From IMG/VR virus record IMGVR_UViG_3300002835_000483, positions 1 to 37,912 of that record: a stretch of DNA of 37,912 bases. One strand, 5' to 3'. Shown here in pieces: positions 33,281 to 37,912 of this stretch. The stretch comes from a virus. Numbering within the stretch: position 1 is the first letter of the stretch; every line of letters begins with the position of its first letter. Made by a program: the position numbers and the translations under genes. The notes below the pieces were generated by a model. The model was not told the origin of the DNA. It saw nothing but the letters and a program-made list of their open reading frames with translations, and did no database searches.

Positions 33281-34110
33281 GTGAGACCTTCTCCCATTGA
33301 GATCTTCTCAACTTGCTCTTGAGTGATCTTATAAGATTCATCGCTCAACACGTCGTCGACCAGCCCGAACCGTAACCTCAAAATCGCAGCTTCCTTTGGA
33401 GAAAGGCCCACGATGACTCGTTGAGCCAACTCTAACATTTGCTTGGAAGAAAAAATCTCGAGTGGATCTGACGTAGGATCCGCCTCAATCTTATCTTCAA
33501 TCGTGTCAGCATCTGGATCTGAGGACAGAGGTTGATCAAGCGAAATAATCGATCGACCACTGATCCTCATCGCGTTGAAGATTGCATCTGAAGTGCCTGT
33601 CAACTCCTTCAACTCTTCAGGAGTTGGCTCACATCCCATCGCGTTCCTGTATTCTTCGGCGGCTGTCAACAACTTCTTTTGAGTATTCACGGCATGCGCG
33701 GACATTCTGATGACCCGCTTCTGCTTCAGGATGTGTTGACCAATCGCTTGCCTAACCCACCAGGTCGCGTAGGTTGAGAACCTAAATCCCTTCTTCCAAT
33801 CAAACTTCTCAATCGCTCTCATCAACCCCATGTTGCCTTCTTGAATGATGTCTTCGAGAGGCATGCTGTGGTTCTTGTACTGCTTCGCCACATAAACGAC
33901 CAAACGAAGATTGGTCTCGATCAACTTTTTCTTCGCGAGAGGCGCGTCAAGACCCCCTGCTTCGAGGACCTTAAAGAGCTCCATCATCTGCTCATGCGAA
34001 AGCTGTTGATGGTTCTTTAGAGAAGAAAAGTAGCGATTCATTGAATCGCCGCCGAAGGCTGACTCTCGAGAGTTTTCTCGAGAAATTGTGCCTTGAGAAC
34101 TCAAATTCAA
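33277..34110 (-). CDS. Sigma-70 family factor lacking the region 4 recognition helix
   Basis: The 277-residue protein has region 1.2/2 (LRLVVYVAKQYKN, LEDIIQEGNMGLMRAIEKFD, FRFSTYATWWVRQAI, about 68-123), region 3 (about 135-215) and region 4.1 (LSPKEAAILRLRFGL). It then ends ITQEQVEKISMGEGLT, stopping where the recognition helix of region 4.2 should begin. The start is TTG at 34110, overlapping the previous TGA and preceded by GGAGGAGG. It probably redirects host RNA polymerase to phage promoters, as T4 gp55 does, which also lacks region 4. A separate region-4-like gene follows two genes later. Confidence 0.9.
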   Translation of the reverse strand: MNLSSQGTISRENSRESAFGGDSMNRYFSSLKNHQQLSHEQMMELFKVLEAGGLDAPLAKKKLIETNLRLVVYVAKQYKNHSMPLEDIIQEGNMGLMRAIEKFDWKKGFRFSTYATWWVRQAIGQHILKQKRVIRMSAHAVNTQKKLLTAAEEYRNAMGCEPTPEELKELTGTSDAIFNAMRISGRSIISLDQPLSSDPDADTIEDKIEADPTSDPLEIFSSKQMLELAQRVIVGLSPKEAAILRLRFGLVDDVLSDESYKITQEQVEKISMGEGLT

Positions 34111-34388
34111 TCCTCCTCCGTGACGGAAACAGTCGAAACATACTTTGCGTGGGCCTCACGACGAGCTGTTCGAATCTGCAGCTCTCGCTGTACATAACAC
34201 ATCTCAACCTCCCATGCTGAAGGATTCAACCCATGACTATTCACCCTAGAGATGGAATCCGTCAGCGATCGCTGCATGTTGTTCAATGAATCGTCATCGA
34301 TGACAGCCAACTCATCGAACGTGTGCACCTGAGGAAAAGGAATCGGGGAATCAACGTTGATCTTGTTTGTCTTTGCTTTCTTTGCCAT
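34107..34388 (-). CDS. Hypothetical protein (93 aa) heading the sigma operon
   Basis: From the ATG at 34388 the product starts MAKKAKTNKIN and is a charged helical protein with no recognised domain. The in-frame start 42 nt upstream lacks a ribosome site; GTGAGAAAA before 34388 is weak but better placed. The stop overlaps the sigma TTG start (TTGA), so sigma translation is probably coupled to it. Confidence 0.55.
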   Translation of the reverse strand: MAKKAKTNKINVDSPIPFPQVHTFDELAVIDDDSLNNMQRSLTDSISRVNSHGLNPSAWEVEMCYVQRELQIRTARREAHAKYVSTVSVTEED

Positions 34389-34471
34389 TTTTTTTCTCAC
34401 TTTCGTGCGTTCATCAAATCCAGGGAACAAATTCTTTTTATACCATGCAACATTAACATTGCACTGGAAGA

Positions 34472-35407
34472 TTAAAGGGGCACATCAAATTTCTTAGGCA
34501 TCTCGAGGACAGCGAGATTTTTCATCTTCGCCTCCACCTCTAGATCCACTGCATCGCGCCGCAGGCGCTCGAGCTGCACCGCAGGAATATAATGGATCAT
34601 GTCGCTGTGCTTGCGCCGCTCGGTGAAAGATCCACCTTCCATGCCTGGCTCGGTATTGCTGATGTGTTGCAGGGGTTTCACACCCTTAGGCCACGTCTCA
34701 TCGGCTGCGTCCGCAGCCTCTGCGCCGTCCAATCCACCGTCGTTGAAAACATGATGATGCGAATCCCACACGATCGGCACACCCGTCTCCATCGACACCG
34801 GCAACAGATCCACCAACGAATAACACGTCTCGCAATTCTCCAGCGTCAATCGCGATCGACTAGCCTCCGGCAATGACCGAATCGCGTCGATCAACCTCGT
34901 CTGCCGATCCGCCTTACCACCATGCACGTTGATCGCAGCGTACGGACTCCGCGGCATCCCCATCGAATCAAACATCCACGCGTGATGCTCGAGCTCGACG
35001 ATCGCCTTCTCAACCACCGAGTCAGAATCCGACGACAACACGCAGAACTGACCCGGATGCGTCGTCAACCGAATACCACACTTCCGAGCCACCTCGCCAC
35101 ACAACGCCAGCTCGCCCCGCAAGGCATCGTTGTCCCACAACCTCCGAGGCACGCGATCGCTCAACGGAAACATGGCGCTTGACACGCGAAATAACCGCAC
35201 GCCACTCGCGGCCACCTTCCGCAACACGTCGCGTAACATTCGAGCGTTGTGAAGGTACAACGAACGAATCGCATCTTCGGAATACGCTCCTCGTTCGTAC
35301 CGACCCAACTGCAGCGTCTTCTCATCCAACTCGTTAATGACTTGCAACTTGCCACTCCGCGGCGCGGTCTCGCGCCGAATCCAATGGCAACAAACGCCTA
35401 ATGCCAT
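34472..35407 (-). CDS. uvsE: UV-damage endonuclease UvsE/UVDE-like
   Basis: The 311-residue protein matches UvsE along its length: the N-terminal GVCCHWI, FRVSSAMFPL, LTTHPGQFCVLSS, INVHGGK, LTLENCE and VWDSHHHVFND. These are TIM-barrel strands carrying the His, Glu and Asp metal ligands. UvsE nicks DNA 5' of pyrimidine dimers and other lesions, starting repair. T4 uses the unrelated DenV for this. The gene is markedly GC-rich (many CTC, GCG, CGC codons) against the AT-rich left side, so it may have come from a host. No strong Shine-Dalgarno is visible. Confidence 0.9.
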   Translation of the reverse strand: MALGVCCHWIRRETAPRSGKLQVINELDEKTLQLGRYERGAYSEDAIRSLYLHNARMLRDVLRKVAASGVRLFRVSSAMFPLSDRVPRRLWDNDALRGELALCGEVARKCGIRLTTHPGQFCVLSSDSDSVVEKAIVELEHHAWMFDSMGMPRSPYAAINVHGGKADRQTRLIDAIRSLPEASRSRLTLENCETCYSLVDLLPVSMETGVPIVWDSHHHVFNDGGLDGAEAADAADETWPKGVKPLQHISNTEPGMEGGSFTERRKHSDMIHYIPAVQLERLRRDAVDLEVEAKMKNLAVLEMPKKFDVPL

Positions 35408-35537
35408 AAGCTTGATTACTACCTTAATTCCTTAAGGTCACTTGTACAACAAGTCGGTGCCTCTATGCACCACAAAGCCCAAGAATCATTCTTCGATAAT
35501 TTATTGGTTTTCCACACACGACAATTTAAAAAGATTC
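35408..35537 (-). promoter_or_regulatory. Intergenic segment with two adjacent hairpins upstream of uvsE
   Basis: The 130-nt gap holds two neighbouring inverted repeats: ACTTGT-ACA-ACAAGT (about 35440-35454) and GGTGC-CTCTAT-GCACC (about 35457-35472). Near the uvsE start is a CCTTAA-type direct repeat (about 35422-35436). The hairpins may terminate the upstream 125-residue gene or form a regulatory leader for uvsE. I see no convincing -10/-35 pair. Confidence 0.4.
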
Positions 35538-35915
35538 TCAGACGCCACCAAAGGCGTCGTCCATCACGTCCATCATGGTACGGTCGTCACGAGAATCGCC
35601 TTTCAAAACGCTGACCTTGGGGCGCGCCCTCGAGGCTGCCCAGCGCACGACAACTTGGTCGGTCTCTCTTAGAGAGAGCTCCACGAACGCGCCCGTTTCA
35701 GGATCACTCAACCTGGAAAGGACGCCCTCACGAGTCTCATCCACATCAGGATTCGCGTCGTACACGAGAGCAGGATTTGACGCCGCCTCATCCGCCAAAA
35801 TGTCCATCGCAGGCTCTGCCGTGAGCCTCCACTGTCCCCCAGGCCCATCTCCTCCCGTCAGCGTCTCAAGTTCTTCTTTGATGATCTGTCTCAATCTCGG
35901 CAGCGTCAGCTTCAT
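35538..35915 (-). CDS. Putative internal head protein (125 aa) with targeting-type N-terminus
   Basis: Starts MKLTLPRLRQIIKEELETL, a clean shared leader with I-K-E as a possible prohead-protease site. The rest is an acidic alpha/beta protein (VELSLRETDQVVVRWAAS) with no recognised family. AGGAG lies about 6 nt before the ATG, and GATATATAT lies about 20-30 nt upstream, as it does near the 95-residue leader-bearing gene. It has GC-rich codons, so the leader is conserved despite the composition change. Confidence 0.7.
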   Translation of the reverse strand: MKLTLPRLRQIIKEELETLTGGDGPGGQWRLTAEPAMDILADEAASNPALVYDANPDVDETREGVLSRLSDPETGAFVELSLRETDQVVVRWAASRARPKVSVLKGDSRDDRTMMDVMDDAFGGV

Positions 35916-35958
35916 GTCGTCTCCTGTCTCAACACATATATATCACGCTACCTGACAT

Positions 35959-36063
35959 CTACCGAAAGAGCCGCCGCAACGGGGCCAACAAGGCTCCAAT
36001 GATCAACCGAAACACCGAAGCCACGAACATCCTCTCAAACATCTTACCATACCTCATACGCAT
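35959..36063 (-). CDS. Possible micro-protein (34 aa), basic with a short hydrophobic stretch
   Basis: A short frame encodes MRMRYGKMFERMFVASVFRL followed by IIGALLAPLRRLFR, an amphipathic/hydrophobic core flanked by arginines. GAGGTG lies 6 nt before the ATG, a good ribosome site. It could be a small membrane-active peptide. Short length leaves real doubt that it is a gene. Confidence 0.4.
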   Translation of the reverse strand: MRMRYGKMFERMFVASVFRLIIGALLAPLRRLFR

Positions 36064-36128
36064 CTCATCACCTCAGCCACCATGGTACGTCGCTCCAGAC
36101 GCGAAGAACAACGGTCATTTCGACGCAA

Positions 36129-36148
36129 AAAATTTCCCGAGAAATTTT
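36129..36148 (-). terminator. Intrinsic terminator-like hairpin (minus strand)
   Basis: AAAATTTC and GAAATTTT pair in an 8-bp stem with a TCGG loop on the minus strand, running into a U-run (TTTTTTGCG). It lies about 47 nt past the stop of the 60-residue gene. The AT-rich stem is weak. Confidence 0.5.
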
Positions 36149-36194
36149 CGAGCACCACAACAGCTCCAGAAAATCCGCGGAGCCGGAACTCAAT

Positions 36195-36377
36195 TCACAA
36201 CCTCTTTAGAAAGGCTATGTACTCGAAGTCAACCGTCCCGTCGTTGCACAGGAAGATTCCCTCATCCGGCTGTTCATCGAGATGATACAGGAACACCAAG
36301 ACTCGATCCAAGATCTCTCTCGGTGCCACGCCATCATCTTCGTAGACGCACAGATCTCCGGGGCTGAGCTTTAACAT
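36195..36377 (-). CDS. Hypothetical small protein (60 aa)
   Basis: Starts MLKLSPGDLCVYEDDG and continues with alternating hydrophobic strands, ending YIAFLKRL; it looks like a small SH3-like beta-barrel of the 'L-x-P-G-D-L' type often seen in phages. No named function. No clear Shine-Dalgarno precedes the ATG; an inverted repeat ACATGC/GCATGT (36374-36396) spans the start. Confidence 0.55.
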   Translation of the reverse strand: MLKLSPGDLCVYEDDGVAPREILDRVLVFLYHLDEQPDEGIFLCNDGTVDFEYIAFLKRL

Positions 36378-36616
36378 GCTTATAAATAGGCATGTGCCCC
36401 CACGAGCGTGGGTAAGGACCGCTTTAATCTCAAAATTTCTCGAGATTTGCGCGCGGGTTTAGCGCTCCCCGGCGGCCCCAAAAACTCCACAGAAAATGCC
36501 CCTTTTAGGGGCGGGGCCGGGGCCCCATTTTAGGGGCCTAAAGAGGGGCCTTTGAGGGGCCCTTGCAAGGGGGCGGCCCCTAGGCCCGTTTGCTCTCTCC
36601 ACAGGCCCCTTGTAGT
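36378..36616. other. GC-rich non-coding segment with GGGGCC repeats and a G-quadruplex motif
   Basis: No gene supported in these 239 nt. GGGGCC occurs at 36513, 36519, 36533, 36545 and 36556. Four G4 tracts (36508-36511, 36513-36516, 36519-36522, 36533-36536) with loops of 1, 2 and 10 nt give a G-quadruplex motif on the plus strand. Nested inverted repeats include GCCCC-TTTTA-GGGGC (36498-36512), GGCCCC-ATTTTA-GGGGCC and CCCTTGCAAGGG. CCCACG-AG-CGTGGG lies near 36390. It may be an origin, a replication/packaging landmark or a composite terminator; which one is unknown. Confidence 0.6.
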
Positions 36617-36715
36617 TCAACCTTGCAGCAGGCCCCACCACAGCACCCAGCCGATGATGATGCCGATGACCGCGCCTTCGAGGAAGGCTATGAGGTGTGA
36701 TCTGTTGAGGTTCAT
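36617..36715 (-). CDS. Single-pass membrane micro-protein (32 aa)
   Basis: MNLNRSHLIAFLEGAVIGII followed by IGWVLWWGLLQG is a short polar start and one strong transmembrane helix. GGAGG lies 8 nt before the ATG, inside the end of the upstream 95-residue gene, whose TGA is one base away (TGACATG). This is the pattern of translational coupling. Function unknown; candidates are a small holin-like, lysis-control or exclusion peptide. Confidence 0.6.
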   Translation of the reverse strand: MNLNRSHLIAFLEGAVIGIIIGWVLWWGLLQG

Positions 36716-36716
36716 G

Positions 36717-37004
36717 TCAGAACCTCCGCGTTGATCGTTCGTGGCGCGTCACCTTCGCCAATGTTTCCAGGACGTCGCCGCGTTTGACCATGGGTACCGC
36801 GTCGATGATGGCCTCGATGACCTGCGCCAGTTCTTTGGGGTCCGTGATCTGTGATAGTGCCTCGAGGACGCCGGGAGCGTCGTGCATTCGTCGAAGGGCG
36901 GTGGTGCCTGCGATGGTGTGTTCGTGTTTGCCGCGGACGTTCTTGAGGTCCTCGGCGATTGTTTCCTCGATGATGGTGCGCAGTTGTTCTGACGTTAGCT
37001 TCAT
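36717..37004 (-). CDS. Putative internal head protein (95 aa) with targeting-type N-terminus, GC-rich
   Basis: Starts MKLTSEQLRTIIEETIAEDL, a clear shared leader with I-E-E as a possible cleavage site. The remainder is a helical protein with no recognised family. The leader fixes the start at 37004, although the only GGAGG is 16 nt upstream and lies in a hairpin. Codons are strongly GC-rich, unlike leader-bearing genes near 22 and 29 kb. Confidence 0.7.
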   Translation of the reverse strand: MKLTSEQLRTIIEETIAEDLKNVRGKHEHTIAGTTALRRMHDAPGVLEALSQITDPKELAQVIEAIIDAVPMVKRGDVLETLAKVTRHERSTRRF

Positions 37005-37025
37005 GGAGGATATATATCATCCTCC
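37005..37025 (-). promoter_or_regulatory. Hairpin holding the ribosome-binding sequence, abutting a start codon
   Basis: On the minus strand GGAGGAT and ATCCTCC pair in a 7-bp stem with loop GATATAT, and the ATG of the 95-residue gene follows directly. The GGAGG is 16 nt from that ATG, too far for normal use and buried when folded. It could be a translational switch or a protein-binding operator. Confidence 0.5.
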
Positions 37026-37054
37026 TGTGCGTCAGCTGCTGATGAGGTGGAGCT

Positions 37055-37417
37055 TCACACTCCGCGGAGGATCCGGAAGAACTCCTTCGGCCCGTCGGGA
37101 CCGAGTACGAGGCGGAGGAGGGTGGGGAAGGCCGAGGTCTTCTCATTGAGCACCGCGGTCTTCTCCGCGATGTCGTCGAGGAGGGAGCTGCCCGTGGGGG
37201 GAGACATGTGAGTGCGGCCATCGGCGATGTCATCCGCGAAGGAGGTGAGACGTTTCGCCATGAGCCGAGAGCAGTCGGCGAGGTCACCACGGAGACGGTC
37301 GATCGTGTAGGCCGCCTCACGGAGTTCCAGGAAGTTGGCCTTGTCCATGTGTGCCTCGAGGCCGAGTGACTGGATGGTGGTGGCCAGGGTGGACTCGTAC
37401 TTGCCGGGGTTCTTCAT
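37055..37417 (-). CDS. Hypothetical GC-rich helical protein (120 aa)
   Basis: Starts MKNPGKYESTLATTIQSLG and is an all-helical, charged protein without recognised motifs. The ATG follows a 23-bp element by exactly 12 nt, the same spacing as the next gene upstream, and no other good Shine-Dalgarno is seen. Codon pattern is consistently GC3-rich, supporting it as a real gene. Probably one of a set of small, early-type accessory genes. Confidence 0.6.
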   Translation of the reverse strand: MKNPGKYESTLATTIQSLGLEAHMDKANFLELREAAYTIDRLRGDLADCSRLMAKRLTSFADDIADGRTHMSPPTGSSLLDDIAEKTAVLNEKTSAFPTLLRLVLGPDGPKEFFRILRGV

Positions 37418-37429
37418 GGTCTCAGTGTA

Positions 37430-37452
37430 CCCTTTCGAGGTGGAACTTTGCA
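37430..37452 (-). repeat. 23-bp upstream element, copy A
   Basis: Minus-strand TGCAAAGTTCC-A-CCTCGAAAGG-G; it matches copy B at 37665-37687 in 21 of 23 positions and ends 12 nt before the ATG at 37417. It may be a promoter, operator or translational element. A partial third match (GAACTTTACA) overlaps the stop of the 61-residue gene at about 37462-37471. Confidence 0.7.
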
Positions 37453-37466
37453 GCGCCGGATGAACT

Positions 37467-37652
37467 TTACACCCCCATCTCTTCGAGGGCGTCCTGTCGC
37501 AGGATGTCGGTCACCTCCTCGCGGAGGTCCTTCCGTGCCGCCAGCTCCCAGAGGGAGGCGGTGAGGTTGGTCTGCATCTCGTGGTCGATCTTCCCCGCGG
37601 TGAGGAGGTCGGTCACCTGGGCGATGAGCCCCGCGATGTGTTTGGCGTCCAT
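37467..37652 (-). CDS. Hypothetical GC-rich small protein (61 aa)
   Basis: Starts MDAKHIAGLIAQVTDLLTAG; an amphipathic helical protein with acidic C-terminus (ALEEMGV). No family recognised. Its ATG (ACCATG context) lies 12 nt after copy B of the 23-bp element. Codons are GC-rich like its neighbours. Confidence 0.55.
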   Translation of the reverse strand: MDAKHIAGLIAQVTDLLTAGKIDHEMQTNLTASLWELAARKDLREEVTDILRQDALEEMGV

Positions 37653-37664
37653 GGTTCTACCTTA

Positions 37665-37687
37665 TCCTTTCGAGGAGGAACTTTGCA
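37665..37687 (-). repeat. 23-bp upstream element, copy B
   Basis: Minus-strand TGCAAAGTTCC-T-CCTCGAAAGG-A, ending 12 nt before the ATG at 37652. Same spacing to the start codon as copy A, while the 12-nt spacers and the flanks differ, so the match is not just a recent duplication of a larger block. Confidence 0.7.
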
Positions 37688-37691
37688 CAGC

Positions 37692-37907
37692 TCAGCGGCT
37701 CTTTTCGAGCCGGTCCGCGAGGAGGCGGAGGTGGACCGGGTTGGTGAGGTCGTACCGGCGGCGGCCCACGGCACCGACCAGCTCGTCGATGGTGCGTTCA
37801 CCCGAGGCGAGGAGCTCCACGTCGTCGTCGGAGAGGAAGCAGACCGAGGTGCCCTCCGCGGAGGTGAAGGTCTCGCCGTCGTTGAGGAGGGTGATGATGT
37901 TCTTCAT
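37692..37907 (-). CDS. Hypothetical GC-rich small protein (71 aa)
   Basis: Starts MKNIITLLNDGETFTSAEGT and ends LLADRLEKSR; a mixed strand-helix sequence with no recognised family. The ATG is in an ACCATG context as in the next two genes. Only 5 nt of upstream sequence lie in the window, so whether it also has the 23-bp element cannot be seen. Confidence 0.55.
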   Translation of the reverse strand: MKNIITLLNDGETFTSAEGTSVCFLSDDDVELLASGERTIDELVGAVGRRRYDLTNPVHLRLLADRLEKSR

Positions 37908-37912
37908 GGTCC

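Noticed and set aside
34592-35182. Plus-strand frames antisense to uvsE
   Set aside because: His/Arg-rich artefacts of GC-rich codons; the uvsE frame matches a known family throughout.
35999-36367. 122-codon plus-strand frame opposite the 60-residue gene
   Set aside because: No ribosome site, low-complexity Arg/Pro/Thr content, and it covers two better-supported minus-strand frames.
36381-36388. TATAAATA on the plus strand, identical to the T4 late promoter box
   Set aside because: All genes around it are on the minus strand, so it would drive no gene in the window. It lies within an inverted repeat at the 60-residue gene start and is probably coincidental.
36712-37320. 202-codon minus-strand frame rich in Arg, Thr and His
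   Set aside because: It overlaps the 95- and 120-residue genes in another frame. Its composition is what frame-shifted GC-rich DNA gives, while the overlapping genes have normal protein composition and one has the shared leader.
1-37912. CRISPR array, integrase, IS element, rRNA
   Set aside because: No regularly spaced direct repeats, transposase or integrase motifs, or rRNA-like sequence were seen on reading through the window.

Overview
The window looks like part of the genome of a T4-related tailed phage (a contractile-tail, myovirus-type Caudoviricetes member), probably infecting a Gram-negative bacterium. Four head genes occur in the T4 order: portal (gp20-like), prohead protease (gp21-like), scaffold (gp22-like) and major capsid protein (gp23-like). 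The large terminase (gp17-like) lies just upstream. The Gram-negative host is inferred from a small phage-encoded lipoprotein with a clear lipobox. No host genes, integrase, CRISPR array or rRNA were seen.

Layout. Positions 1-9035 (+ strand) hold five large virion genes, one with fibronectin-III-like features and one with a LamG/concanavalin-like domain. Positions 9048-15450 (+) hold nucleic-acid enzymes: a gp4-type head-completion nuclease, a RuvC-like resolvase, a zinc-ribbon/TOPRIM primase, and a single polypeptide joining Mre11/SbcD (T4 gp47) to Rad50/SbcC (T4 gp46). Positions 15493-27494 (+) hold the packaging and head module, closed by an intrinsic terminator after the capsid gene. Positions 27606-30560 are mixed: a membrane protein, an HNH nuclease, a kinase-like protein, a tRNA-Glu(UUC) and a lipoprotein. 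Positions 30630-37907 are all on the minus strand: ATP-dependent DNA ligase, a compact operon with a truncated sigma-70 factor and a separate sigma-region-4-like HTH protein, a UvsE-type UV-damage endonuclease, then a GC-rich arm of small, mostly unknown genes.

Two patterns link the regions. First, seven proteins begin with the same short signature (M-K-x-T-x3-L-R-x-I-I-x-x-E). They are encoded on both strands and in both the AT-rich and GC-rich parts. I interpret it as a capsid-targeting sequence read by the scaffold and prohead protease, like that of T4 internal proteins; this is inference. Second, the scaffold and one signature-bearing protein share a C-terminal E-R-W-x-x-L-A-G-I-x-K motif. 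The sigma factor stops just before its recognition helix, while a small downstream gene encodes what looks like the missing helix-turn-helix. This may be a two-protein late-transcription specificity factor, comparable to T4 gp55/gp33.

Base composition changes along the window. Most of the left 34 kb is AT-rich, except the second half of the scaffold gene and the capsid gene, which use C/G-ending codons. From about 34.47 kb rightwards the sequence is clearly GC-rich. All database-type assignments below rest on motif recognition by eye; no searches were run.
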